Positions 55,193 through 64,000 of a stretch of 64,000 bases of DNA are shown piece by piece. The DNA comes from an uncultured Pseudomonas sp. GTDB taxonomy: Bacteria; Pseudomonadota; Gammaproteobacteria; Pseudomonadales; Pseudomonadaceae. The stretch spans positions 1,674,001 to 1,738,000 of the forward strand of contig NZ_OX044366.1 in assembly GCF_943846705.1 (NCBI RefSeq). The letters run 5' to 3'. The notes under the pieces are model-generated. The model was not told the origin of the DNA, ran no database searches, and saw only the letters and a list, made by a program, of their open reading frames with translations. The first letter of the stretch is position 1; each line of letters opens with the position of its first letter. Both the position numbers and the translations under genes were made by a program.

Positions 55193-55285
55193 GGCTGGCT
55201 CCACAGTGAGGTTGTGTCACCAGCCTAAAGCTTGCCCGGTGTTCGGGTAATGACCCCGAGGGCGTTGCCGGGTTGACCGATTCGC

Positions 55286-55720
55286 TCAGATGCCCTGCTC
55301 ACGCAGCCAGCCGAGTAATTGCGGCAACGGCAGGGCGCCGCTCTGGCGCGCAACTTCCACGCCGCCCTTGAGCAGGACCAGGCTGGGGATCGAGCGGATG
55401 CCCATCTGGCTCGACAGTTGCGGGTTGGCTTCGCTGTCCAGTTTGGCCAGGCGACAGCGGCCCTGCAGCTGGCTGGCGGCCTGCGCATAAATGGGCGCAA
55501 AGCTGCGGCAGGGGCCGCACCAGCTGGCCCATACGTCGATCAGTAAGGGCAGATCACCCTTGTTCTGCGCGGCGAAGCTGGCCTGACTGAGGTCAAACGG
55601 CGTGCTGGGTAGCACCTCGGACTTGCAGCGGCCACAGCGCGGCGCATCACTCAGGCGCTCGGCGGGAATGCGGTTAAGGCCGTTGCACTGTGGGCAGGGG
55701 ATCAGCAGGGGATTGGACAC
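55286..55720 (-). CDS. trxC: Thioredoxin 2
   Basis: GTG at 55720 with GGAG six bases upstream; 144 residues. An N-terminal zinc finger (Cys9, Cys12, Cys29, Cys32) precedes the thioredoxin domain with active site WCGPC (Cys68, Cys71). Cytosolic disulfide reductase, with zinc binding that tunes its redox state in oxidative stress. Confidence 0.94.
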   Translation of the reverse strand: MSNPLLIPCPQCNGLNRIPAERLSDAPRCGRCKSEVLPSTPFDLSQASFAAQNKGDLPLLIDVWASWCGPCRSFAPIYAQAASQLQGRCRLAKLDSEANPQLSSQMGIRSIPSLVLLKGGVEVARQSGALPLPQLLGWLREQGI

Positions 55721-55790
55721 GGGCGACTCCAGAGGCGGGATAGTCCTAATCTGGAGTCGCGGGCGCAGATATCAAGTGCGCCGTGCCGGC

Positions 55791-57071
55791 TTAGATGATT
55801 TGCGCCGCCTGTAATGCCTGGCTGAGGTCGGCGAGAATGTCATCGCTGTGCTCGATGCCGATGGACAGGCGCACCATGTCACGCGGTACGCCGGCGCGTT
55901 CCAGCTCTTCGTCATTCAGCTGGCGGTGAGTGGTCGAGGCCGGGTGGCAGGCCAGTGATTTGGCGTCGCCGATATTCACCAGGCGCACCACCAACTTCAG
56001 CGCATCGATAAAGCGCGCCCCGGCTTCCTGGCCGCCGACAATACCGAACGACAAAATCGAGGCCGGGGTGCCTGCGCAATATTTCTGCGCCAGTGCGTGT
56101 TCCGGGTGGTCGGGCAGGCCGGCGTATTTGACCCAGGCCACCTGCGGGTGATTTTGCAGGTAGTGCGCGACTTTCAGGGCGTTCTCGCAGTGGCGTTCCA
56201 TGCGCAGCGCCAGGGTTTCCAAGCCTTGCAGGATCAGGAAGGCGTTGAACGGCGACAGCGCTGCGCCGGTATTACGCAGCGGCACCACGCGGCAACGGCC
56301 AATAAAGGCGGCTGGGCCGAAGGCCTCGGTGTAGGTCACGCCGTGGTACGACGGGTCCGGCGTGTTGAGCAGGGCAAAGCGCTCTTTATTGTCGGCCCAG
56401 GGGAAGTTGCCGGAGTCGACGACGATGCCGCCGATGCTGCTGCCGTGGCCGCCGATGTACTTGGTCAGCGAGTGCACGACGATGTCGGCGCCGTGTTCAA
56501 ACGGTCGGCAGAGGATCGGTGTGGCCACGGTGTTGTCGACGATCAGCGGCACACCATGGCGGTGCGCGGCGTCGGCCAGCGCCTGCAAATCAACGATATT
56601 GCCGGCCGGGTTACCGATGGACTCGCAGAACACCGCCTTGGTCTTGTCGTCGATCAGCGTTTCGAGGGCGGCGATGTCGTCGTGCGCGGCGAAGCGGGTC
56701 TGGATGCCGAAGCGCGGCAGGGTGTGGGCTAGCAGGTTATAAGTGCCGCCGTAGAGCTTGGCCACCGAGACGATGTTGTCGCCGGCTTCAGCCACGGTCT
56801 GGATGGCGTAGGTGATAGCCGCCATGCCGGAAGCCACCGCCAGCGCGCCGACGCCGCCTTCCAGCGCTGCGATGCGCTGTTCGAGGACGTCGTTGGTCGG
56901 GTTCATGATCCGCGAGTAGATATTGCCCGCGACCTTCAAGTCGAACAGGTCTGCCCCGTGCTGGGTGTCGTCGAAGGCAAAGGAGCTGGTCTGATAGATC
57001 GGCACCGCCACCGCCTTGGTGGTCGGGTCAGGGCTATAGCCGGCGTGGATGGCCAGGGTTTCCAGTTTCAT
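55791..57071 (-). CDS. metY: O-acetylhomoserine sulfhydrylase (homocysteine synthase)
   Basis: 426 residues of the Cys/Met-metabolism PLP family. Lys204 in SLTKYIGGHGS binds PLP; Tyr/Arg in NIYSRIMNPTNDVLE and the SGMAA loop are family marks. The length and the long GNFPWADNKERF insert fit MetY rather than MetB/MetC. It makes homocysteine from O-acetylhomoserine and sulfide. Confidence 0.92.
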   Translation of the reverse strand: MKLETLAIHAGYSPDPTTKAVAVPIYQTSSFAFDDTQHGADLFDLKVAGNIYSRIMNPTNDVLEQRIAALEGGVGALAVASGMAAITYAIQTVAEAGDNIVSVAKLYGGTYNLLAHTLPRFGIQTRFAAHDDIAALETLIDDKTKAVFCESIGNPAGNIVDLQALADAAHRHGVPLIVDNTVATPILCRPFEHGADIVVHSLTKYIGGHGSSIGGIVVDSGNFPWADNKERFALLNTPDPSYHGVTYTEAFGPAAFIGRCRVVPLRNTGAALSPFNAFLILQGLETLALRMERHCENALKVAHYLQNHPQVAWVKYAGLPDHPEHALAQKYCAGTPASILSFGIVGGQEAGARFIDALKLVVRLVNIGDAKSLACHPASTTHRQLNDEELERAGVPRDMVRLSIGIEHSDDILADLSQALQAAQII

Positions 57072-57180
57072 GCGTGCGTTCCTTCAGGGCAGAGTGCAAG
57101 CACGCAGCATGGCCAAAGCAACGCGGCCTGGTCAATGCGTTAGCGCAATGAAATAGGCCTTGGCTGGCTGACGCTCAGCC

Positions 57181-58977
57181 TTAGACCGGCACCAGGGGCC
57201 AGAACCACGGGATGACAAAGCTGGCGACGATCCACAGGATGATATTCAGCGGGATGCCGACCTTCATGAAGTCGGTAAAGCGGTAGCCGCCGGCGTTGTA
57301 AACGAAGGTGTTGGTCTGGTAGCCGATGGGCGTGGCGAAGCTGGCGCTGGCGGCAAACATCACCGCGACCACGAACGCCCGTGGGTCGACACCGAGGTGC
57401 TGCGCCACGCCGATGGCGATGGGGGTGACCAGCACCGCTACGGCGTTGTTCGAGAGCATTTCGGTGAGGATCGAGGTGAACAGGTAAATGAACGACAGCA
57501 TCAGCAGTGGGCCGGCCCACGGCAGCAGGGTCATGGTGTTTTCCACCAGCATCTTGACCAGGCCGACCTTGTCCATGGCGATGCTGATGGCCAGCATGCC
57601 GAAAATCAGGCTGAGAATTTTCCAGTCCACGGCCTTGTAGGCATCTTCCACATCCAGGCAGCGGGTCGCCAGCACGGTGACGGCACCGATGATCGCCAAG
57701 CCTTCGATCGGCATCACGCCGAAGGCGGCCATCAGCATTACGGCCAAGGTGGCGATGATCGCAATCGGCGCCTTGTCGCGGCGGAAGGCGCGTTCCTGCA
57801 CGGCGTTGAGGCTGATCAGTTCACCGTTGTCGGCGAAGCGCTTGATCTGCGTGGGTGTGCCCTCTACCAGCATCACGTCGCCGAACTGCAATTCGAAGTC
57901 ATCCAGGTTGCCCTGAATATTTTCGTCCTGGCGGTGTACGGCGAGCACGGCGATGCCATAGCGCGCGGTGAGGTCGAGGTCGCGCATCGGCCGGTGGCTG
58001 TAGCGCGAGTTACGCCCGACTATGGCTTCGGCGAGGATCACGTCGTGGCTGCTGATGGTTTCGAAGGCATCACTGCGGTTGAAAATCAGATGACCGCTTT
58101 CACGCAGCTCAACCACATTTTTGACCTGGCCGTGCAGCACCAGTTGATCACCGGCACGCAGCTGGGTGTCGGAGGCGGGCTCGGTAAGCTCCTGTTCGTC
58201 ACGGAAGATTTTCAGCACCTGCAGGCCGCTGCCACCGTTGAGGTTGGCTTCGTGCAGGGTCTTGCCGATGACGGGTGAGTCGTGCGGCACCAGTAACTCG
58301 GTCATAAAGGTGCGCACCAGGTCCGGGCGCAGCTGCTTGGACAGGGTTTCGCGATCGGGCAGCAAGTGCCGGCCGATGGTCAGCAGGTAGAGCATGCCTG
58401 CTGCGGCAAGGATCAACCCGGCGCCGGTGATTTCGAACATGCCGAACGGCTCCAGGCCGGCCTTACGCGCCACGCCGTCGACCAGAATATTGGTCGAGGT
58501 GCCGATCATCGTCAGCGTGCCGCCGAGGATGGTGGCGTAAGACAGGGGAATCAGCAGCTTGGAAGGCAGCGTCCCGGCGCGGCGCGCCAGGGAGATCGCC
58601 ACCGGAGTGAGGATGGCCACCACCGGGGTGTTGTTTAGGAAGGCCGAGATCACCAGGGCGGTAATCGTCAGACCAGTCAGCACGCGGATTGGGCTGGTGC
58701 CGACTAGGTCGCCCAGCCAGTTGCCCAGCGCATCGATACAGCCAGTGCGCTCCAGGGCTGCGGAGAGGACGAACATACAGGCGATGGTCACTGGGGCCGA
58801 GTTGCTCAGCACGCTGAGCACTTCCTTGGGCTCCAGCAGCTGAGTGACCAGCAGGGCCGCCACGGCGATGGCCGCGACGATATCCGGGCTCCACTTCTCG
58901 CGCACAAAGGCGTACAGCACCCACACCAGCAGGGCACCGACAAACAGCAGGGGCAGAGGCAGTGAATCCCAGAACAT
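57181..58977 (-). CDS. SLC13-type permease with TrkA-C domains (second copy)
   Basis: ATG at 58977 is chosen because AAGGA stands five bases upstream; another ATG at 58983 would touch that site. 598 residues: membrane segments in two halves with SAFLNNTPVVAILTPVAI and TEMLSNNAVAVLVTPIAI, the GTSTNILV motif after the first, and two RCK_C-type domains (about 205-370). Similar to the 4275-6101 permease in design but not close in sequence, so an old paralogue with its own anion substrate. Confidence 0.86.
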   Translation of the reverse strand: MFWDSLPLPLLFVGALLVWVLYAFVREKWSPDIVAAIAVAALLVTQLLEPKEVLSVLSNSAPVTIACMFVLSAALERTGCIDALGNWLGDLVGTSPIRVLTGLTITALVISAFLNNTPVVAILTPVAISLARRAGTLPSKLLIPLSYATILGGTLTMIGTSTNILVDGVARKAGLEPFGMFEITGAGLILAAAGMLYLLTIGRHLLPDRETLSKQLRPDLVRTFMTELLVPHDSPVIGKTLHEANLNGGSGLQVLKIFRDEQELTEPASDTQLRAGDQLVLHGQVKNVVELRESGHLIFNRSDAFETISSHDVILAEAIVGRNSRYSHRPMRDLDLTARYGIAVLAVHRQDENIQGNLDDFELQFGDVMLVEGTPTQIKRFADNGELISLNAVQERAFRRDKAPIAIIATLAVMLMAAFGVMPIEGLAIIGAVTVLATRCLDVEDAYKAVDWKILSLIFGMLAISIAMDKVGLVKMLVENTMTLLPWAGPLLMLSFIYLFTSILTEMLSNNAVAVLVTPIAIGVAQHLGVDPRAFVVAVMFAASASFATPIGYQTNTFVYNAGGYRFTDFMKVGIPLNIILWIVASFVIPWFWPLVPV

Positions 58978-59216
58978 GGACATCCTTAGCGGCGAATCTC
59001 GTATGAGGTGTCGGGCGCGCCAAATCCACAGGGGTAAGTCACGCAAGGCTGCGAAGATAAGGGTTGCTGCTTAGAGAGTCTAAGAATGTTTGGAAAGGTT
59101 TATATGCCTTTTCGGTTTAATGAATAAGGCTGTACGGGTGGCTCTACCGCGCACTGTGCCTGTGCGTTGACTGGCATGCGGATTAGGCTCAAGGCTTTGC
59201 GCAGAAGGAGGTGGGT

Positions 59217-59912
59217 ATGGGTCAGCTAGGGATTTTGGGTGGCATGAGCTGGGAGTCGACGGCCAGCTATTACCGTCTGCTTAATCAGGGCGTGCGCGCG
59301 CGTTTGGGTGGTTTGCACTCGGCGCCCTTGCTCCTGCATTCGCTGGATTTTGCTGAAATTGCCGATCTGCAGCGACGTGGCGACTGGCACGCGGCGGGCA
59401 CTCTTTTGGCCGGGGCCGCGCAGGGCTTGCAGCAGGCGGGCGCGACAGCCGTGTTGCTGGCGACCAACACCATGCACAAGGTGGCTCCAGCGTTAGAGGC
59501 CGCCGTCGATATCCCCTTGTTGCATATCGGTGATGCCGTCGGTCAGGCGTTGCAGCGGCAGGGTGTGCGCCGTGCAGCCCTGCTCGGTACGCGCTTTACC
59601 ATGCAGGAAGACTTCTATCGTCAGCGTCTGGCTGAGCGTTTTGCGATTGAGGTGATCACTCCGCAGCCTGCACAGATGGCGGAAATCGACCGGGTGATCT
59701 TTGCCGAGCTGTGTCAGGGCCAGTTCCTTGCCCCCGCTCGCGATTTCTATCTGGATTGCTTGCGCACGCTGCGCGACCAGGGCGCCGAGGTGGCGATTCT
59801 TGGCTGTACTGAAATCGGCTTGTTGCTCGACGGCGTGGACGCGCCGCTGCCGTTGCTCGACAGCGCCGAGGTGCATGTGGCGATGGGGCTAGAGTGGCTG
59901 CTGCGTTCGTAG
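59217..59912 (+). CDS. Aspartate/glutamate racemase family protein (YgeA/RacX-like)
   Basis: ATG at 59217 with a strong AAGGAGGTG just upstream; 231 residues. The first catalytic position is Thr (LLATNTMHKV) and the second Cys (LGCTEIGLLL), the Thr/Cys pair of the YgeA branch, which acts on non-typical amino acids such as homoserine. Start region LGILGGMSWESTASYY is diagnostic. Divergent from the permease. Confidence 0.87.
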   Translation: MGQLGILGGMSWESTASYYRLLNQGVRARLGGLHSAPLLLHSLDFAEIADLQRRGDWHAAGTLLAGAAQGLQQAGATAVLLATNTMHKVAPALEAAVDIPLLHIGDAVGQALQRQGVRRAALLGTRFTMQEDFYRQRLAERFAIEVITPQPAQMAEIDRVIFAELCQGQFLAPARDFYLDCLRTLRDQGAEVAILGCTEIGLLLDGVDAPLPLLDSAEVHVAMGLEWLLRS

Positions 59913-59937
59913 GGAGGATGACTCCCTACGGCGTTGT

Positions 59938-61398
59938 TCAGGAAGAACAGCTGATTTCCAGGTGCTTGCCCCACTCCGGCGGGCGCTGGGCATAGCGTTC
60001 GAAGCCTGGCTGCTCGGCGAAGGGCTGTGACAGCACCTGATGCAGCTCACGCACCGGGGCATAGTCACCCTGTTCGGCGGCCGTGATTGCTTCTTGCGCC
60101 AGGTAGTTACGCAGAATGTATTTGGGGTTAACCGCGTGCATGCGCGCACACCGCTGGGCTTGTTCGTCGTCATCCTGAGCGCTGCGCGCCAGGTAGTCGG
60201 CGGCCCAGGCATCGAAGCCGGCCAGGTCGGTAAAGTCCTCGCGCAGGCGCGCCACGGCCTGGGCTGCCGGACTGTCGCCCAGTTCACGGAAGAACCGGGT
60301 GTAATCCACCGCGCTGCTTTGCATCAGTTGCAGCAGGCGCTGCACCAGGGCTTCATCGCCCTCATCGGCACTGACTAGGCCCAGGCGTTTACGCATCAGG
60401 TCGAGGTAGTGCGCTTGATATAGCGGCAGGAACAGGCCAAGGGCTTCGCGCAGGGCGTCGACCTCAACCAGCGGCACCAGCGCCTGACCGAGGGCGGCGA
60501 GGTTCCATTGGGTGATGGGCACCTGGTTGCTGAAGCTATAGCGCCCCGTGTCGTCCGAGTGGTTGCAGATGTGCTGGGCATCGAAGTCATCGAGGAAGGC
60601 ATAGGGGCCGTAGTCGAAGGTGATGCCGAGGATCGACATGTTGTCGGTGTTCATCACCCCGTGGCAGAAACCATAGGCCTGCCAGTAGGCGATCATCGCG
60701 GCGTTGCGCTCGAGTATTTCGCGGAACATCGCCAGGTACGGCTGCTCGTGCTGCAGGCAGTCGGCGTAGTGGCAGTGCAACACGTGCTCGGCCAGTTGCT
60801 TCAGCTGTTCGTGCTGCTGGGTGTAATAGAAGTATTCAAAGTGGCCGAAGCGCACATGGCTGGGGGCCAGGCGCAGGACCATGGCCGCGCTTTCCTGCTG
60901 CTCGCGCCACACCGGCGTGCTGGAGCCGGTTACGCACAGCGCTCTTGAGGTCGGAATGCCCAGGGCATGCAAGTGCTCGCTGGCGAGAAACTCGCGGATT
61001 GAGGAGCGCAGCACCGCACGGCCATCGCCCATGCGTGAGTAAGGGGTTTGCCCGGCGCCTTTGAGGTGCAGGTCCCAATACTCGCCGGCTTCGTTGATTA
61101 CTTCACCGAGCAGCAAACCGCGACCATCGCCCAGGCGCGGGTTGTAGCCGCCAAACTGATGCCCGGAATAGACCATGGCACGCGGCTCGGCGGTGCTCCA
61201 CAGCTTGTGTCCGGTGAATATCTGCGCAAACACCGCGCTCTCGGCCTCGCTTGGGTCGAGGTCGAGCAGCGCCATGGCCGCCGGGCTGGTCACTACCACA
61301 CGCGGCTCGGCAATCGGCTCTGGCAGCACATGGCTGGAAAACGCATCGCCGAGGCGGGCGAAACGATTGTCGAACTGCAGCTCGATGAGCGACTTCAC
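59938..61398 (-). CDS. selO: Protein adenylyltransferase SelO (YdiU)
   Basis: GTG at 61398 has GGAG seven bases upstream; 486 residues. Pseudokinase fold with the family segments VYSGHQFGGYNPRLGDGRG, LHLKGAGQTPYSRMGDGRA and FCHGVMNTDNMSILG (Asn/Asp metal ligands). It ends in SCSS; in the animal orthologue the matching Cys is selenocysteine. It transfers AMP from ATP to Ser/Thr/Tyr of redox proteins. Confidence 0.94.
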   Translation of the reverse strand: MKSLIELQFDNRFARLGDAFSSHVLPEPIAEPRVVVTSPAAMALLDLDPSEAESAVFAQIFTGHKLWSTAEPRAMVYSGHQFGGYNPRLGDGRGLLLGEVINEAGEYWDLHLKGAGQTPYSRMGDGRAVLRSSIREFLASEHLHALGIPTSRALCVTGSSTPVWREQQESAAMVLRLAPSHVRFGHFEYFYYTQQHEQLKQLAEHVLHCHYADCLQHEQPYLAMFREILERNAAMIAYWQAYGFCHGVMNTDNMSILGITFDYGPYAFLDDFDAQHICNHSDDTGRYSFSNQVPITQWNLAALGQALVPLVEVDALREALGLFLPLYQAHYLDLMRKRLGLVSADEGDEALVQRLLQLMQSSAVDYTRFFRELGDSPAAQAVARLREDFTDLAGFDAWAADYLARSAQDDDEQAQRCARMHAVNPKYILRNYLAQEAITAAEQGDYAPVRELHQVLSQPFAEQPGFERYAQRPPEWGKHLEISCSS

Positions 61399-61474
61399 GG
61401 TCAGGCTCCAGCCGGGCAGAACGGCCCGGCAGTGGTGAGGGTTCAGGCCCGCCATGGCGGGCCGCGGCGCTGGG

Positions 61475-64000
61475 TTACAGCGGGTCTACGGTCGAGGCCG
61501 GCGGCGGTGGCTCTTGCTTGGTGGCGGCGGCAGCGGCGGTGATCAGTTGCCCAGTGCTCAGGTTGAACTCCTGGCCTTGCAGGTTTTTGACCATCACGTC
61601 GACCTGATTGAAGGCCATCTCCACGTTGTGCTCGCGGAAGCTCAAGGCGATGCGTGTGAGGATTTCGTCAGTGGCCGCGTTGCGGTCACCCAGCTCGCGC
61701 ACATGAAAACGCAACTCGTAGTCAAAGGTGCTGGCGCTGATGGTCAGGAAGAACAGCAGCGGGGCGGGATCACGCAGCACCCGTGGGTTTTCCTCGGCGG
61801 CCTGCATCATCAGTTTGCGCGCCAGCGGCAGGTCGGTCTCGTAGGCCACACCGATTTTGATGATAACCCGGGTGATGGTGTCGTTGAGCGACCAGTTGAT
61901 CAGTTGATCGGTGACGAAGGTCTTGTTCGGCACGATGATTTCTTTGCGGTCGAAATCGGTGATGGTGGTGGCGCGAATGCGGATCTTGCTCACCGTGCCG
62001 GACAGATTGCCGATGGTCACCACGTCACCAATCCGCACCGGACGCTCGAAGAGGATGATCAAGCCGGAAATAAAGTTAGCGAAAATTTCCTGCAAGCCAA
62101 AGCCCAGGCCCACCGACAGCGCTGCCACCAGCCATTGCAACTTGTCCCAACTGACCCCGAGGGTCGACAGGGTGGTGACAAAGCCGATTGCCACAATCAG
62201 ATAGGACAGCAAGGTGGTGGTGGCGTAGGCGCTGCCCTGGGCCAGGCTCAAGCGCGACAGCACCAGCACTTCGAGCAAACCTGGCAGGTTGCGCCCCAGA
62301 GCCACGGTGATGCCGACGATGATCAGCGCGCCCAACACGTCGCTGAGGCTAATGGGCACTAAGGTGGCGGCGTCGCCGCTGCCGCTGCTGTATTCATACA
62401 GGGCGATGTTATCCAGGTAGGCAAAGACTGAGATCAGATCTGCCCAGACCCAGTACAGGCTGAAGATAAACGCGCCGAGTAAGGCCAGGCGAATGAGCCG
62501 TAGCGACTGTTGGTTGACCTGTTCGATATCCAGTGTCGGCTCTTCGACCACGGTTTCCGAGCCTTCGCCGCTGTCCTTGATCTGCGCCTGGCGTTTACTC
62601 ATGGCGCGTTGGTAGGCCAAGCGGCGCGCGGCCACCGAGAGACCACGGATGAAGGTGGCTTCAATGACCAGCCAAATCACCAGCAGATAGAGCGTGTCGA
62701 TCAGGCGTTCACTGAGTTTCAGCGCGGTGTAGTAGTAGCCGAGGCCGACCGCGATGATCAGTGCCAGTGGCAGTAAGCTGAGGGCGATGCCGATGAGCAT
62801 GCGCAATACGGAGGCGTGTTCGCGCGCCGGGCCACTGAGCAGGAGTTTGTGCAGCAACCAGACCATCAGCGCGTAGCAGCTAAGCACCACGGTCAGGCCG
62901 ATGACGTCATCGCCGAGGCTTGCCGGTTGGTGTTTAGCCACTGTTACCACGGCCACCAACGCCATCACCACTAAGCCCAGACGCCGTACCTGCTTATGCA
63001 GGAAGGCCACTTGCGGACGACCCCAGTGGAAGTGCAACTCGGCCACGCCAGCATCGGCGAGGATGCGATACAGGGTGTAGAACACCAGCCAGGCCTGGGC
63101 CATCTGGAACAGTGCATCACCTAGGTTGACGTTTTGTCCGCGGGCATCCATCTGCAAGGCAAAGCCGCACAAGGCCAGAAACAGGGTGCCGGGCAGTGCC
63201 AGGAGCATGTTGAGCATGATTGCCATCGGCGTATGCAACTGGCTGTCACGCTTGAAGTGACCGATGTCTTGGTGCAGCTCCCCCAGCTTGCGGTAGAGGA
63301 AGCCGCGCCGCCACAGCAACACGGCGATCAGCAGCAGCAGCGGCAGGAACAGCAGCGGCCGCTCAGTCAGACCGGCACCTAACTGACGCAGGTTGGCCCC
63401 CCAGGGTGACTCGGCGATCTGCCGCTTGAGCAGCTGTGGTACGGACTTGAACCACTCCAGATCCAGCGGTTTGTTACTGGGGATCCAGAACATCTGTTCG
63501 TCGAGGGTGTTGCGCAGCGTTTCGGCGGTGGTTTTCAGTTGTTTCTGATTGAGCTGCAGGGTGATCGACTCATTGAGCAGGGTATTCAGCTCGCGATTGA
63601 GGCGGTCGATCAGTTCGCGGCGGGTATTGATGATCTCCAGCAGGTTGTTACGCAGGGCCAGGTTGTCGATAGCATTGCCTGGGGCAGCGCTGAGTAACTG
63701 GTCGACATAGGCGCTGGGGTTGTTGATGGCTTCGCGCTGCTGGTTGAGTTCGAACTGATACAGGCGCAAATCGGCGATTTGATCAGGCAGGCTGCTGTCG
63801 ATCTGCAGCGTTGGCAGCGCCTGTTGCTGCTTGTAGAGAATGCGCGAGAGCAGCAGGCTGCCTTGCAGCACGCTGATTTGCTCAGCCAGAGCTTGGTCAC
63901 TCTGGTTCAGGCTGTCGAGTTGCTGCTTGGTCTGCAGGTTGAGGCGGGTCAACTCATTGAGCCGGTCGGTGGAGCGCAGCAGGTAGTCGGACAGCTTCAG
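61475..64000 (-). CDS. Large MscS-type mechanosensitive channel (MscK/KefA-like), N-terminus outside window
   Basis: The frame is open at base 64000, so the N-terminus is missing; 841 residues are visible. The visible part starts with a periplasmic coiled coil, then about eleven membrane segments, the last forming the MscS pore helix GLGFGLQEIFANFISGLIIL followed by FERPVRIGDVVTIG and the cytoplasmic beta and alpha-beta domains. A short Ala/Pro-rich tail ends the protein. Role: release of solutes on osmotic down-shock. Confidence 0.88.
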   Translation of the reverse strand: MKLSDYLLRSTDRLNELTRLNLQTKQQLDSLNQSDQALAEQISVLQGSLLLSRILYKQQQALPTLQIDSSLPDQIADLRLYQFELNQQREAINNPSAYVDQLLSAAPGNAIDNLALRNNLLEIINTRRELIDRLNRELNTLLNESITLQLNQKQLKTTAETLRNTLDEQMFWIPSNKPLDLEWFKSVPQLLKRQIAESPWGANLRQLGAGLTERPLLFLPLLLLIAVLLWRRGFLYRKLGELHQDIGHFKRDSQLHTPMAIMLNMLLALPGTLFLALCGFALQMDARGQNVNLGDALFQMAQAWLVFYTLYRILADAGVAELHFHWGRPQVAFLHKQVRRLGLVVMALVAVVTVAKHQPASLGDDVIGLTVVLSCYALMVWLLHKLLLSGPAREHASVLRMLIGIALSLLPLALIIAVGLGYYYTALKLSERLIDTLYLLVIWLVIEATFIRGLSVAARRLAYQRAMSKRQAQIKDSGEGSETVVEEPTLDIEQVNQQSLRLIRLALLGAFIFSLYWVWADLISVFAYLDNIALYEYSSGSGDAATLVPISLSDVLGALIIVGITVALGRNLPGLLEVLVLSRLSLAQGSAYATTTLLSYLIVAIGFVTTLSTLGVSWDKLQWLVAALSVGLGFGLQEIFANFISGLIILFERPVRIGDVVTIGNLSGTVSKIRIRATTITDFDRKEIIVPNKTFVTDQLINWSLNDTITRVIIKIGVAYETDLPLARKLMMQAAEENPRVLRDPAPLLFFLTISASTFDYELRFHVRELGDRNAATDEILTRIALSFREHNVEMAFNQVDVMVKNLQGQEFNLSTGQLITAAAAATKQEPPPPASTVDPL

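Overview
The window is chromosomal DNA of a gammaproteobacterium, almost certainly a Pseudomonas or a very close relative. The evidence is protein-level similarity recalled from that genus, and a gene order (priA, rpmE, thermonuclease, M48 protease, malic enzyme, ponA, pilMNOPQ, aroK, aroB, damX-like, gltB, gltD, hemE; then parA-like, usp, thioesterase, metY, SLC13 permease, selO, MscS-type channel) that, as I remember it, is shared with P. aeruginosa around PA5022-PA5050. Overall composition is GC-rich with strong GC3 bias, except for a clearly AT-richer stretch over pilM-pilQ. No rRNA, tRNA, CRISPR array, insertion-sequence transposase or prophage gene was seen, and no gene-free stretch exceeds 300 bases. 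Layout: 1-9.1 kb holds the end of a YccS-type membrane protein, an NfeD protease/slipin pair, a GST-like protein, an SLC13/TrkA-C permease, a YhiN-type flavoprotein and DbpA helicase. 9.1-17.9 kb holds PriA, ribosomal protein L31, a secreted thermonuclease, a lipoprotein M48 protease, malic enzyme and penicillin-binding protein 1A. 18.0-23.0 kb is the type IV pilus alignment/secretin operon pilMNOPQ, followed directly by aroK, aroB and a SPOR-domain DamX-like protein (to 26.2 kb), the two glutamate synthase subunits (26.4-32.3 kb), a DUF347 membrane protein and hemE (to 34.5 kb). The accessory region is 35.6-52.7 kb on the minus strand: an almost gap-free run of 19 genes that I read as an aryl polyene (APE, xanthomonadin-like pigment) type II polyketide cluster. 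It contains a half-length ketosynthase/chain-length-factor-like protein, a PlsC-like acyltransferase, two acyl carrier proteins, a membrane protein, an AMP-ligase fused to a dehydratase, a glycosyltransferase, a HtrB-like acyltransferase, an aromatic ammonia-lyase, a thioesterase, a LolA-like protein, an MMPL exporter, a halogenase-like FAD enzyme, a methyltransferase, a lipoprotein, a ketosynthase, a second dehydratase, a ketoreductase and a second ketosynthase. The logical scheme is aromatic starter formation and activation, iterative extension on the carrier proteins, reduction and dehydration to a conjugated polyene, tailoring, attachment to a lipid-like anchor, and export to the outer membrane. 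The features worth most attention are the halogenase-like enzyme plus ammonia-lyase inside this cluster, the fused and split genes relative to the E. coli-type APE cluster, and a set of palindromic dispersed repeats (34599-34739, 44727-44759, 48418-48489, 53836-53870) that sit exactly at gene ends, in at least two cases supplying the stop codon and in one case apparently replacing the start region of the LolA-like gene. From 52.9 kb onward the core order resumes with an orphan ParA-type ATPase, a universal stress protein, a thioesterase, thioredoxin 2, O-acetylhomoserine sulfhydrylase, a second SLC13/TrkA-C permease, an Asp/Glu racemase-family protein, SelO, and a large MscS-type channel cut by the window end.
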